From DATEPR01 sp036503065 (GTDB taxonomy: Bacteria > Actinomycetota > Actinomycetes > Mycobacteriales > Pseudonocardiaceae), in assembly GCA_036503065.1 (NCBI GenBank), contig DASXXM010000313.1:1-33946 (forward strand): a stretch of 33,946 nucleotides of DNA. The letters run 5' to 3'. Both the position numbers and the translations under genes were made by a program. Every line of letters begins with the position of its first letter. Position 1 is the stretch's first letter. Below are positions 1-7,676 of the stretch, one piece after another. The notes under the pieces are model-generated. The model was not told the origin of the DNA and searched no databases. It saw only the letters and a program-made list of their open reading frames with translations.

Positions 1-157
1 CACACCCCGTATCAGCGGGTGCGGTGCATCGTGCGGGAACGGACCGATCGCCACCGGATCAGACTGCCGATCCAGGACTCCAGCCCTGGCACACGCCCGA
101 GCGGAGAGCGAATTATCCAGACCACTACTCAACACTGAGCAATGACGAGGAAGCAGA
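1..157. other. Leading segment, no gene assigned
   Basis: All three forward frames are open at the left edge. Two close before the permease start (at about 138 and 144), and the third runs out of frame into the permease. None has the strong third-position G/C bias of the real genes here, so no tail of an upstream gene can be assigned. A short inverted repeat (CCAGG at 72-76, CCTGG at 85-89) could be part of a leader or a weak terminator. The sequence GAGGAAG at 147-153 is the probable ribosome binding site of the permease gene. Transporters of this class usually have their ATPase gene next to the permease, so it may lie just to the left. Confidence 0.4.
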
Positions 158-1042
158 ATGCAGATGTCCGTTCCCACCGCGACGCAGCCCGCGGACACCA
201 CAGCGGGCGAGGGTGTCGTCGATCCCCGCTTCGCCAACCGGGCGCGCCGGCGGAAGACCATCGTGTATCTGGTTCGCGCTGCGGTCTTCGTGGTCATCTT
301 CGGCGGCTGGCAGCTGTGCACCCAACTCGGGGTCGTGGACCAGTTCTTCTTCGGCCAGCCGACGAAGATCGTGCGGCAGGCGATGACCTGGTTCCGTGAC
401 GGCACACCCTACGGTTCACTGTGGACACAGATCGGCGTCACCCTCGAGGAGACCGTGCTCGGGTTCGTCATCGGTGTCGCGCTCGGTGTCACGCTGGGCA
501 TCGCACTGGGTCGGGTCCGGTTCCTGTCCGACGTGCTCGGCCCGTACATCAAGGTGGTCAACTCGATCCCGCGGATCGTGCTCGGCGCCATCCTGACCGT
601 CGCGTTCGGACTCGGGCTGGAATCGAAGGTCCTGCTGGTGATCGTGCTGGTGTTCTTCTCGGTGTTCTTCAACGCGTTCCAGGGCGCCCGCGAGGTGGAC
701 CGCAACCTGATCGCCAACGCGCGCATCCTGGGCGCGTCGCCCGGCCAGGTGACCCGTCAGGTGGTGCTGCCCTCCGCGTTCACCTGGATTCTGGCCAGCC
801 TGCACGTCAGTTTCGGCTTCGCGCTGATTGGCGCGATCGTCGGTGAGTACATGGGTGCCCAGCAGGGCCTCGGGTTGCTGATCGCGCAGTCGCAGAACAC
901 CTTCAATCCCAACGGCGTCTTCGCCGCGATGTTCGTCATCGCGATCATCGCGCTGGTCGCGGAGGGGCTGATCAGCCTGCTGGAACGCCGCCTGCTCGCC
1001 TGGCGCCCACCGGTGTCGACCGCGGACAGCGCCGGCCTGTGA
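158..1042 (+). CDS. ABC transporter permease, SsuC/TauC type
   Basis: This is a 294-residue inner-membrane permease of the binding-protein-dependent family that includes the nitrate, sulfonate, taurine and thiamine-precursor importers. It has a cytoplasmic N-terminus rich in Arg (residues 28-33), a first membrane span at about 36-56, and further spans at about 95-117, 135-173, 210-232 and 255-275. The EAA loop that contacts the ATPase is visible at about 187-205 (NARILGASPGQ followed by VVLP). GAGGAAG lies 4 nt before the ATG at 158 and 10 nt before a second in-frame ATG at 164; either could be used. The lipoprotein gene 31 bp downstream should supply the substrate. The substrate cannot be told from sequence. 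No ATPase gene of the system is in the window. Confidence 0.9.
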   Translation: MQMSVPTATQPADTTAGEGVVDPRFANRARRRKTIVYLVRAAVFVVIFGGWQLCTQLGVVDQFFFGQPTKIVRQAMTWFRDGTPYGSLWTQIGVTLEETVLGFVIGVALGVTLGIALGRVRFLSDVLGPYIKVVNSIPRIVLGAILTVAFGLGLESKVLLVIVLVFFSVFFNAFQGAREVDRNLIANARILGASPGQVTRQVVLPSAFTWILASLHVSFGFALIGAIVGEYMGAQQGLGLLIAQSQNTFNPNGVFAAMFVIAIIALVAEGLISLLERRLLAWRPPVSTADSAGL

Positions 1043-1073
1043 TCCCGTTTTCCCCATCAGAGAAGGAGTTCCC

Positions 1074-2126
1074 ATGAGGCTGAGGACCGTCGGCGTGGTC
1101 GGCGCGGCACTGGCACTGGCCGGGACGGTGGCCGCCTGTGGCTCGTCGTCCGGCAACAGCACCGACTCGGCCGGCAAGCCGGTCGTGCGGATCATGGTTG
1201 GTGGCCTCGACAAGCAGATCTACCTGCCGGCCATGCTCACCCAGCAGCTCGGCTTCTACAGCGCGCAGGGCCTGGACGTGCAACTGTCCGACGAGCCCGC
1301 CGGCGTCAACGCCGAGACCGACATGATCGCCGGGCAGGTCGACGCGGTGGTCGGCTTCTACGACCACAACATCGACCTGCAGGCCAAGGGCAAGTCCACC
1401 GAGGAGGTGGTGCAACTGCTCCAGGTGCCCGGCGAGGTGGAACTGTGCCGCTCCGACGAGCCGAACATCACGTCGCCCGCGGACTGGAAGGGCAAGAACC
1501 TGGGCATCACCGATGTCGGCTCGTCCACCGACTTCCTCACCAAGTACCTCGCGACACGCAACGGCGTCGCGGTCACCGACATCCACGAACTCGGCGTGCA
1601 GGCCGGCACCACGTTCATCGCCGCCATGCAGCACAAGAGCATCGACTGCGGGATGACCACCGAACCGACCGTGTCCCAGCTGGTGAACTCGGGCCAGGCC
1701 AGGATCATCCTGGACACCCGCACGGCGGCCGGCGCGCGCAGGGCGTTGGGCGGCGTGTACCCGGCGTCCAGCCTCTACATGTCGACCAGCTTCGTCACCA
1801 GTCACCGGGACGTGGTGCAGAAGCTGGCCAACGCCTACGTCCAGACGCTGAACTGGATCCAGACCCACTCGGCCGCGCAGATCACCGACAAGATGCCGGC
1901 CGCCTACTACGCGGGCACCGGCAAGGCCGCCTACGTCGCGGCGCTGCAGAACGAGATCGGCATCTACGACCCGAACGGCCTGATGCCGACCGACGGCCCG
2001 TCGACGGTGCTGAAGGTGCTCTCGGCGTTCAACTCCGAGGTCAAGAACGTCGATCTGACCAAGACCTACGACAACGAGTTCGCGGCGACCGCGGACCGCA
2101 CGTTCCACATCGCCGCGTCCTCCTGA
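1074..2126 (+). CDS. ABC transporter substrate-binding lipoprotein, NMT1/SsuA-like
   Basis: This 350-residue protein is the extracytoplasmic solute receptor of the importer encoded just upstream. Residues 1-21 form a lipoprotein signal peptide, and the lipobox VAAC puts the lipidated Cys at position 22, followed by a Ser/Gly-rich linker. The body matches the NMT1/THI5-like periplasmic-binding fold: a first lobe with the LGFYSAQGLDVQL segment, and the family pattern of an intake segment followed by the D(A)VVG region. A good Shine-Dalgarno (GAAGGAG, 1062-1068) precedes the ATG by 5 nt. Family members bind nitrate, sulfonates, taurine or pyrimidine precursors, so the ligand is open. The gene ends the operon: a strong hairpin follows the stop. 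Confidence 0.88.
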   Translation: MRLRTVGVVGAALALAGTVAACGSSSGNSTDSAGKPVVRIMVGGLDKQIYLPAMLTQQLGFYSAQGLDVQLSDEPAGVNAETDMIAGQVDAVVGFYDHNIDLQAKGKSTEEVVQLLQVPGEVELCRSDEPNITSPADWKGKNLGITDVGSSTDFLTKYLATRNGVAVTDIHELGVQAGTTFIAAMQHKSIDCGMTTEPTVSQLVNSGQARIILDTRTAAGARRALGGVYPASSLYMSTSFVTSHRDVVQKLANAYVQTLNWIQTHSAAQITDKMPAAYYAGTGKAAYVAALQNEIGIYDPNGLMPTDGPSTVLKVLSAFNSEVKNVDLTKTYDNEFAATADRTFHIAASS

Positions 2127-2134
2127 ATGCTCGA

Positions 2135-2170
2135 CGAGACGGTGGGCCAGGTCACCGGCCCACCGTCTCG
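2135..2170. terminator. Bidirectional intrinsic terminator
   Basis: A perfect 14-bp inverted repeat (arms 2135-2148 and 2157-2170, 8-nt loop) lies in the 52-bp gap between the convergent lipoprotein and desaturase genes. The stem is very G/C rich and has no clear U-tract on either side, as is usual for actinobacterial terminators. Its place between two converging stop codons suggests that it serves both genes. Confidence 0.85.
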
Positions 2171-2178
2171 GTACCGGA

Positions 2179-3108
2179 TCAGCGGGAGAGGCGGGCCAGC
2201 CGTTGCGGGGTCGGCCACCGCACATCCCGTACCCAGCCCAGCTTTTCGAAGATCCAGATGGTCCGCGCCGAGATGTCGAGTTGGCGGGGGAGCACGCCGT
2301 GGCGGGCGCAGGTCGGGTCGGCGTGGTGCGAGTTGTGCCAGGACTCCCCGAACGACAGGATGGCCAGCGGCCAGAAGTTCGCCGCCTTGTCGCGGGACAC
2401 GAACGGGCGGGCGCCGATCATGTGGCAGACCGAGTTCACCGACCAGGTCACATGGTGCAGCAACGAGATCCGGACCAGCCCGGCCCAGAACAGCCCGGTC
2501 ACCGCGCCCCACCAGGACCAGGTGATCAGGCCGGCGAGCAACGGCGGCAACCCGAGCGTCAGCACCGTCCACAGCACGAACAGCCGGTCCACCGCGACGA
2601 TGTCGCGGTCGGCCACCAGGTCCGGGGCGAACCGGTCGAGGTTGGTCTTCCCGCGCTCGAAGATCCAGCCGAGGTGCGCGTGCCAGAAGCCCTTCGTCAA
2701 CGCCGCCGGGCTCGTCCCGTAGCGCCACGGCGAGTGCGGATCGCCGTCCCGGTCGGAGAAGGCGTGGTGGCGCCGATGGTCGGCGACCCACTCGGTGACC
2801 GGCCCCTGCACCGCCATGACGCCCAGGGCCGCCAGCGCGATCCGCAGCGGACGGGCGGCCTTGAAGGCGCCGTGGGTGAAGTGCCGGTGGAAACCGACGG
2901 TCACCGCGAGCCCGGTCACCACGTAGAAACCGGCGGCAAGTTCGATGTCCAACCAGCTCAGGCCCCAACCCCACGCGAAGGGCACCGCCGCGATCAGGGC
3001 CAGGAACGGCACCAGGATGAACACGTGCACCAGACCGTGCTCACCGGGTGTGCGGTCCTCGCCCATCAGCGGCTTGGCAGCCGGGGGCGCGGAGAGGGAC
3101 GTGGTCAT
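2179..3108 (-). CDS. Acyl-CoA desaturase (membrane delta-9 type)
   Basis: This 309-residue membrane di-iron enzyme should insert a double bond into a fatty acyl chain, using O2 and an electron donor. All three histidine boxes of the family are present: HRHFTH at 74-79, HRRHH at 111-115 and HNSHH at 258-262, the last inside the GESWHNSHH signature. Hydrophobic pairs at about 28-70 and 178-215 fit the four-span topology with both His clusters in the cytosol. Length and motif spacing match the bacterial stearoyl-CoA-desaturase-like family. No fused cytochrome b5 or ferredoxin is present. The start at 3108 gives a short polar N-terminus. The gene stands alone and converges with the ABC operon. 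A role in membrane fluidity is inferred. Confidence 0.93.
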   Translation of the reverse strand: MTTSLSAPPAAKPLMGEDRTPGEHGLVHVFILVPFLALIAAVPFAWGWGLSWLDIELAAGFYVVTGLAVTVGFHRHFTHGAFKAARPLRIALAALGVMAVQGPVTEWVADHRRHHAFSDRDGDPHSPWRYGTSPAALTKGFWHAHLGWIFERGKTNLDRFAPDLVADRDIVAVDRLFVLWTVLTLGLPPLLAGLITWSWWGAVTGLFWAGLVRISLLHHVTWSVNSVCHMIGARPFVSRDKAANFWPLAILSFGESWHNSHHADPTCARHGVLPRQLDISARTIWIFEKLGWVRDVRWPTPQRLARLSR

Positions 3109-3434
3109 GTAACCGCCTGTCTGCCGAGGGGTCGCGCATCGAGTGCATACCGCCAGGGACAGGAGCGATAGTCAGCCAATTGGGAATGAACAGGACACCA
3201 TTCAGCGCCCATGGGGTCGGCAGCCATCGTGGGCTCTCCGTCGACCCAGCGCTGCCGACAGTACTCCACGCCAGGTGTGGCCAACGTGAAAGTCCATTGT
3301 GGTCACTCGCGGTCGGCTGGTCAGCCGCTGTTTCAGCGGCCCAACGGTGTAGAATGACGGCTGGAGATGGTCGTCGTCGGCCCGGATCGCGTACGCTGCG
3401 GAAGCGGCTCCGCCATGGAAGCGGGTGGTTTGCG
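3109..3434. other. Intergenic region between divergent desaturase and DUF1707 genes
   Basis: This 326-bp stretch has no convincing gene. It must hold the promoters of both flanking genes. On the plus strand a good -10 hexamer TAGAAT lies at 3350-3355. Just upstream are two small inverted repeats sharing bases: GGCTG/CAGCC (3315-3326) and GCCGCTG/CAGCGGC (3324-3340). They could not both form at once and may be regulator sites. No clear operator was found next to the desaturase start. Confidence 0.4.
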
Positions 3435-3620
3435 ATGCAGCGGGACCTCCGGGCCTCGGACGCCGAGCGTGCCGCGGCGGTCGAGCTGCTGCAGACGGCG
3501 GTGGGCGAGGGACGCATCACCATGGCGGAGTTCGAGGAGCGCGCGCAGGCCGCGTTCACGGCGCGGACCCGTGCCGAGCTGGACGTGTTAACGGCCGACC
3601 TGCCCCGGAGCCTGTGGTAG
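3435..3620 (+). CDS. Short DUF1707 domain protein
   Basis: This 61-residue protein consists of little more than one DUF1707 domain, a helical module common in actinobacterial proteins. It is recognisable from the opening RDLRASDAERAAAVELLQ, the central GRITMAEFEER and the final ARTRAELDVLTADLP. Longer relatives carry membrane segments after this domain; here the protein stops at once. An in-frame ATG at 3354 would add 27 Arg-rich residues unlike the family, so the start at 3435, exactly at the domain, is preferred. The gene converges with the slipin gene across 26 bp. Its function is unknown; the domain is thought to mediate protein contacts. Confidence 0.78.
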   Translation: MQRDLRASDAERAAAVELLQTAVGEGRITMAEFEERAQAAFTARTRAELDVLTADLPRSLW

Positions 3621-3646
3621 GTCGGGGCTGGTCGGCCGGTTGGCGG

Positions 3647-4501
3647 TCAGACCGGTTCGATTGTCCGATGTGGACCTGGTGCCGTGTCGATCGTTGCGTG
3701 GTTGCCGTTGGGGGTCTCGGTCTGGGCCGGTGCGGCCTTCGGTTCGGTGGCGGTGGCGCGGTCGAAGAAGCGCAGCAGCTCCACCGGGAACGGCATCACC
3801 AGGGTGCTGTTCTTCTCCGCGGCCACGTCGACCACTGTCTGCAGCAGCCGTAGTTGCAGGGCACCGGGGGTGTCGCTCATGGCGGCCGCGGCCTGGGCCA
3901 ACTTGCTGGACGCCTGGAACTCGCCGTCGGCGGCGATGACCCGCGCCCTGCGGTCGCGCTCCGCTTCGGCCTGGCGGGACATCGAGCGCTTCATGCCTTC
4001 TGGCAGTGCTACGTCCTTGACCTCGACGCGTTCGATGTGGATGCCCCACGGGCCCTCGGTCGGCGCGTCGATCACGGCCTTCAGTTCGGCGTTGATCTGG
4101 TCACGGTCGGACAGCAGGGTGTCCAGGTCGGCCCGGCCGATGATCGACCGGAGGGACGTCTGCGCCACCTGCGAGACCGCCGTCGGATAGTGCTGGACGT
4201 TGATGACGGCCTTCACCGGGTCGATGACCCGGTAGTAGACCACCGCGTCCACGGTGAGCGTGACGTTGTCCCTGGTGATGGCGCCCTGGGCGGGAATGCC
4301 CATGACGATGGTCTGCATGGAGACCTTGCGCATCCGGTCGACGAACGGGGCGATCACCTGGAGACCGGGTTGCCGGATGTGCGGCAGCAGGCGGCCGAAC
4401 CGCAGGACGATGCCCTGTTCGTACTGCTGGACCAGCCGAACACTGCTGCCCAGCAACACAAGTAGGACGATGACGATGGGAATGATGATGGCAGCGAACA
4501 T
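3647..4501 (-). CDS. Slipin / SPFH (band 7) membrane protein
   Basis: This 284-residue stomatin-like protein has an N-terminal membrane anchor (residues 3-19) and an SPFH/band 7 domain at about 20-190. That domain holds the family landmarks QYEQGIVLRFGR, PGLQVIAPFVDR and the VYYRVIDPVKAV strand. A helical stretch follows (EGMKRSMSRQAEAERDRRARVIAADGE), of the kind that forms coiled coils and oligomers. The last 40 residues are Pro/Thr/Ala-rich and probably disordered. Slipins form ring-like assemblies in membrane microdomains. They often pair with a membrane-bound NfeD or a protease, but none is adjacent here. The gene faces the TetR gene across a 314-bp region with a perfect palindrome. Confidence 0.9.
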   Translation of the reverse strand: MFAAIIIPIVIVLLVLLGSSVRLVQQYEQGIVLRFGRLLPHIRQPGLQVIAPFVDRMRKVSMQTIVMGIPAQGAITRDNVTLTVDAVVYYRVIDPVKAVINVQHYPTAVSQVAQTSLRSIIGRADLDTLLSDRDQINAELKAVIDAPTEGPWGIHIERVEVKDVALPEGMKRSMSRQAEAERDRRARVIAADGEFQASSKLAQAAAAMSDTPGALQLRLLQTVVDVAAEKNSTLVMPFPVELLRFFDRATATEPKAAPAQTETPNGNHATIDTAPGPHRTIEPV

Positions 4502-4609
4502 GATTGAGCCCCAAACGGTGACGGGGTGAACCGGAAGAAAGCGTGTGACGAGGCAGAAGGCTTGGCTAGCCGCGTTCGTGGTCCGTCGGCTTCAGGCGCA
4601 GGGTGGGTG

Positions 4610-4629
4610 CTCGCCGGTCGACCGGCGAG
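4610..4629. repeat. Perfect 20-bp palindrome between slipin and tetR
   Basis: The arms CTCGCCGGTC and GACCGGCGAG meet with no spacer, centred in the otherwise empty 4502-4780 region upstream of both divergent genes. A symmetric site without a loop looks more like a dimeric regulator site than a terminator. The rest of 4502-4780 holds no gene that I can support. Confidence 0.45.
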
Positions 4630-4780
4630 ACGAGTGGATGAATGCGCGGGACCGACGTCATGTCGGTACTCCCGTCCCCGGCCAACCAGTGACCGGCGTG
4701 TACCACGCCGAGGACGTCGCCGGCTTGGCTGCCAGCGCGCGAGATGCTCCCGGTACCACCAACACTAACACCGAACGACC

Positions 4781-4825
4781 TTGCTCGTATTGCTCGCACG
4801 AGCTATGGTTTGCTCATGCGAGCAA
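4781..4825 (+). promoter_or_regulatory. Promoter and operator cluster of the tetR gene, overlapping its start
   Basis: A -35 element TTGCTC (4781-4786) and a -10 element TATGGT (4804-4809) are 17 nt apart. Transcription would then begin at about 4816, the A of the start codon. The same stretch carries five copies of the half-site GCTCG/CGAGC or a close variant. These include GCTCG-CA-CGAGC (4792-4803), and TTGCTC-ATGC-GAGCAA (4810-4825), which contains the ATG itself. A further CGAGCAA is at 4839-4845 inside the gene. This is the layout expected for an autorepressor site that blocks a leaderless promoter. Confidence 0.7.
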
Positions 4826-5433
4826 CAATCAGCTCGGACGAGCAAAGCAGAACGTTCATCGAGAACGCGCGGCGCGCCCAGATCGTGCGTGCCGCGATCG
4901 AGACGATCGGCGAGCTCGGCTACCACGCCACCTCGTTCGCACAGATCGCCAAGCGCGCCGGGCTGAGCAGCACCGGGATGATCTCGTACCACTTCCGGGG
5001 CAAGGACGACCTGATGCACGCGGTCATGACGGAGGTGACCGGCGCGGCGGCGGCTTATATGGTGCCGCGCCTCGAGGCCGCGAGTGACCACCGCGCGATG
5101 TTGCACGCGTACATCGAGTCGAATCTCGATTTCGTGCGGGACCACCCGGCCGACGTCAAGGCGTTGTTGGCGATCATGCGCGCCAGCCTGACCGTCGGCG
5201 GCGGGGGGGAGTGGCTCGGTGCCGCGATCGAGCTGATCGCCGAGCACTTCGCCGCGGGCCAGCGGGCCGGCGTTTTCGGCGAGTTCGACCCGATGGTCAT
5301 GGCGATCACGCTGCGCCAGTCGATCGACGGCATCCACTGGCTGCTGGCCGTGGACCCGGACACCGACGTGGCCGCATTCGCCGGGGAGCTCGTTGCCACC
5401 TTCGACCGGGCCACCGGCCCGGCACAACAATAA
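4816..5433 (+). CDS. TetR/AcrR family transcriptional regulator
   Basis: This 205-residue repressor has an N-terminal TetR DNA-binding domain at about 18-66. The helix-turn-helix is at 40-62 (TSFAQIAKRAGLSSTGMISYHF) and continues into the GKDDLMHAV helix. The remaining helical part would bind an unknown ligand and dimerise. The reading frame is open back to 4744, but the ATG at 4816 is preferred: it directly follows a well-spaced promoter with no room for a leader, and it starts close to the DNA-binding domain. The clustered GCTCG half-sites over this promoter suggest that it represses itself and the membrane protein gene 9 bp downstream. The likely regulon is therefore local. Confidence 0.9.
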   Translation: MRATISSDEQSRTFIENARRAQIVRAAIETIGELGYHATSFAQIAKRAGLSSTGMISYHFRGKDDLMHAVMTEVTGAAAAYMVPRLEAASDHRAMLHAYIESNLDFVRDHPADVKALLAIMRASLTVGGGGEWLGAAIELIAEHFAAGQRAGVFGEFDPMVMAITLRQSIDGIHWLLAVDPDTDVAAFAGELVATFDRATGPAQQ

Positions 5434-5442
5434 GGGGGAACC

Positions 5443-5901
5443 ATGGACACGGATGACCTGCTACGGCCGGTGATTCGGCTGCTCTACCTCAACCTGGCGA
5501 TCAGCGTCGTACTCGCGGTGCTGACGTTCGCCTTCCAGCACAACGTGCTCGACTACCAGGTCGCCCACCTTGCCGGCGGCGACGAGGCACGGCGGTCCGC
5601 GCTGGCCGGCATGCTCTGGATCCGGCCGGCCTCGGTGCTGCTGATCGGGCTCATCTACCTGCGGCTGGCCGGCCGGCTACGGCTCGGCAGGCGCCGGACC
5701 TACATTCGTGTGCTGCTCATCGGCGTGCTCGGCTGTGCCGGCGCGATCTACCTGGTGATCAGCGCGCAGTTCCCGGTGTGGATGCGGATCGGGCAGATCC
5801 TGCAGGCCGTCGTGCTGCTGGGCCTGCTGTTCGCGGTGACCCGCAGGGACGTGCGGGCGCACTTCAGCGGTCAGCCGGGGATCCGGGCCACGACGGCGTA
5901 G
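5443..5901 (+). CDS. Small four-span membrane protein
   Basis: This is a 152-residue integral membrane protein of unknown function. Hydrophobic spans lie at about 12-32, 52-74, 85-107 and 113-130, separated by Arg-rich loops (RLRLGRRR at about 77-84) that should face the cytosol. A strong ribosome binding site (AAGGGGGAA) overlaps the end of the tetR gene, and the ATG follows its stop by only 9 bp, so the two are almost surely cotranscribed. TetR genes next to small membrane proteins often control export or envelope adaptation, but nothing in the sequence names a substrate. Its 3' end overlaps the convergent methyltransferase gene by 31 bp. Confidence 0.8.
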   Translation: MDTDDLLRPVIRLLYLNLAISVVLAVLTFAFQHNVLDYQVAHLAGGDEARRSALAGMLWIRPASVLLIGLIYLRLAGRLRLGRRRTYIRVLLIGVLGCAGAIYLVISAQFPVWMRIGQILQAVVLLGLLFAVTRRDVRAHFSGQPGIRATTA

Positions 5902-6707
5902 ATCTCCGCCTCGGACGGATCGGTGACGATGACCGGTTCGTTGTCGGGATGCCACAGCGGCGCGTACACACAGCCGGGCGGGACCATCTCCAGGCCGCCG
6001 AGCAGGGCGGTCAGGTCCGCCCGGCTGCGAGGGACCACCTGGGTCTGGGTGGACGCGTAGGCCGCGAGACCGGCCCTGGCCAGTTCCCGCTTCTCCGGTG
6101 TGTAGCCGTCCTGGGTGTAGTGGGACAAGGCGAGGAAGCCACCGGATTTCAGGGCGGCGAGGTAGTCGCGGATGATCCCGCCCGGGTTGGCGGCGTCCGG
6201 GATGAAGTGGAACACGGCCACCATCAGCACGCCGACCGGCCGGCTGAAGTCCAGCAGCTGCGACGTTTCCGGGTGCGCCAGCACGTACTCGGTGTCCCGC
6301 AGGTCGGCCGCGACCATCGTGGCGTTCGGGTTGTCGGTCAGCAGCCGCCGGGCATGGGCCACCGCGACCGGCTCGTTGTCCACGTACACCACACGCGCCG
6401 CCGGATCGGCGTGCTGGGCGATCTCGTGGACGTTCCCCACCGTCGGAATGCCCGATCCCAGGTCCAGGAACTGCGTCACGCCCTGGTCGACCATGAATCG
6501 GACGGCCCGCCGCAGGAACGACCGGTTCGCCATGGCGGGCAGGGCGTTGACCTGGCCCGCGGCCATCGCCCGGTCCGCCGTCTCCCGGTCGATGGCGAAA
6601 TTGTGGTTGCCGCCCAGCAGGTAATCGTAGATCCGCGCCGGGTTCGGCAGCGAGATGTCCACGGACGATGGCAGTTCGCCGAACGACGGCGGCAATGGCA
6701 CGTCCAT
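5871..6707 (-). CDS. SAM-dependent methyltransferase, DUF574 type
   Basis: This 278-residue protein belongs to the DUF574 (Methyltransf_19) family, which is expanded in actinomycetes. Diagnostic pieces are the opening NPARIYDYLLGGNHNFAIDRETAD, the SAM-binding FLDLGSGIPTVGNVHEIAQ with the acidic VVYVDNEPVAVAHAR strand, and the VAVFHFIPD segment ahead of the GGFLALSHYT strand. The substrate is unknown for the family. The start at 6707 has GGAG about 8 nt upstream and places the family N-terminus near residue 22. The gene is monocistronic, converging with the membrane protein at its 3' end and diverging from the abiE operon. Confidence 0.92.
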   Translation of the reverse strand: MDVPLPPSFGELPSSVDISLPNPARIYDYLLGGNHNFAIDRETADRAMAAGQVNALPAMANRSFLRRAVRFMVDQGVTQFLDLGSGIPTVGNVHEIAQHADPAARVVYVDNEPVAVAHARRLLTDNPNATMVAADLRDTEYVLAHPETSQLLDFSRPVGVLMVAVFHFIPDAANPGGIIRDYLAALKSGGFLALSHYTQDGYTPEKRELARAGLAAYASTQTQVVPRSRADLTALLGGLEMVPPGCVYAPLWHPDNEPVIVTDPSEAEIYAVVARIPG

Positions 6708-7037
6708 GAACGATCTCCACTCATCCGGTTGTGGGCAGCGTAATCCCGTCAGAGGGCCGCGAGGCCGTTCGGGGTGCCGTTGCCGGTCGGGCTGCGGGGG
6801 TCACGTGCTGGCCGCGCTGGGCTGCGTCGCCGACCGGGACTCGTGGCACAGGTGAAGTCGACGACACCGGGACCTGGCAGGACCTGCGCCGGCGTTCTGT
6901 TTAAATGTCGCGCTGTCGCTCGACTGTCGTGGTGCCGCCCGAGTCGTCGGAGGACTGACTCTCGACCCGACCGGTCCGTTCGGGTGAACAGTTCATGGAC
7001 AAAATCATGGACAACAGGTCGATCGGGACGTGCCATG
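6708..7037. other. Intergenic region before the abiE operon
   Basis: These 330 bp hold no gene that I can support. Base composition falls towards the abiE side. A 10-bp direct repeat TCATGGACAA occurs at 6993-7002 and 7005-7014, one helical turn plus two bases apart, and may be an additional regulator site. The methyltransferase promoter must lie in the left third but no clear hexamers stand out. Confidence 0.35.
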
Positions 7038-7086
7038 TGGATAAGAGTGTCGCCAGCGATCGATGAGGTGGCTACACTCTTATCCA
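7038..7086 (+). promoter_or_regulatory. abiE promoter flanked by a 13-bp inverted repeat
   Basis: TGGATAAGAGTGT (7038-7050) is repeated in perfect inverse orientation as ACACTCTTATCCA (7074-7086), with 23 nt between. The second arm runs into the start codon of the antitoxin gene. A -10-like TACACT (7073-7078) and a weak -35 TCGCCA (7050-7055) with a 17-nt spacer predict transcription starting at or next to that ATG. AbiEi antitoxins are known to repress their operons by binding inverted repeats in the promoter, and this is the obvious site. Confidence 0.72.
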
Positions 7087-7676
7087 TGTCGCCGGTGCTG
7101 GAGGATCTACCTCCCACGTTCACGACGCATGCGGCTCGTGACCTGGGCTGGCACCCGCGTGACCTCTACCAGCTCCGCGACAGCGGGCAGGTGTACGAGC
7201 TGTCTCGTGGTGTCTTCCGCAGAACGGACGCTCCCACGCCCAGCTGGCCAGATCTGCTCGCGGTCGAGACTCGTATCCCGAAAGGGATTGTCTGCTGCGT
7301 CTCGGCCCTCGTCGTCCATGACCTGACGGACGAGATTCCAGCGGCCGTCCAGGTCGCGGTTGCGCGAACTCAACGGGCTCCCCGGATCAACTATCCACCT
7401 ACCGAGGTTTTCCGCTTCGAAGACGAGACGTTCGAGCTTGGACTGTCGTCGGTCGAGGTCGCGCCGGGTGAATCCGCGCGAATCTATACCGCGGAACGTA
7501 CGGTCATCGACTTGATGAGGTTGCGGCGCAGGCTGGGTGAGCCCTTGGCACTGGGAGCGCTGAGACGCTATCTGCGTCGACGACAAGCCCGTCCGGCTGA
7601 GTTGCTCGGTATTGCGCGATCGCTGAATGTGTTGGGTCCGGTACGTACGGCATTGGATGTGGCGAACGCGGAATGA
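7086..7676 (+). CDS. abiEi: AbiEi-type antitoxin / autorepressor
   Basis: This 196-residue protein is the antitoxin of a type IV toxin-antitoxin pair. The N-terminal 50 residues form a winged helix (TTHAARDLGWHPRDLYQLRDSGQVYELSRGVFRR) that should bind the inverted repeat upstream. The C-terminal part (about 60-196), with CCVSALVVHDLTDEIP and ARIYTAERTVIDLMRLRRRLGEPLALGALRRYL, matches the AbiEi C-terminal domain. The start is set at 7086 because the ORF has no ribosome binding site upstream, while a promoter places the transcript start there. An upstream in-frame ATG at 7035 would lie inside the operator. Its last four bases are shared with the toxin gene (ATGA). Third-position A/T is frequent compared with flanking genes, suggesting acquisition by transfer. 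Confidence 0.9.
   Translation: MSPVLEDLPPTFTTHAARDLGWHPRDLYQLRDSGQVYELSRGVFRRTDAPTPSWPDLLAVETRIPKGIVCCVSALVVHDLTDEIPAAVQVAVARTQRAPRINYPPTEVFRFEDETFELGLSSVEVAPGESARIYTAERTVIDLMRLRRRLGEPLALGALRRYLRRRQARPAELLGIARSLNVLGPVRTALDVANAE

Noticed and set aside
1..157. Possible TPP or other riboswitch ahead of the ABC permease
   Set aside because: None of the conserved thiamine, cobalamin or SAM riboswitch core motifs could be found; only a 5-bp hairpin is visible.
2066..3171. Long open frames overlapping the desaturase gene on both strands
   Set aside because: They are by-products of GC-rich codon use; only the frame with the three His boxes has family motifs and third-position bias.
6993..7014. Short direct repeats TCATGGACAA as a possible CRISPR or att site
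   Set aside because: Only two copies 12 bp apart; too short and too few for an array or an attachment site.
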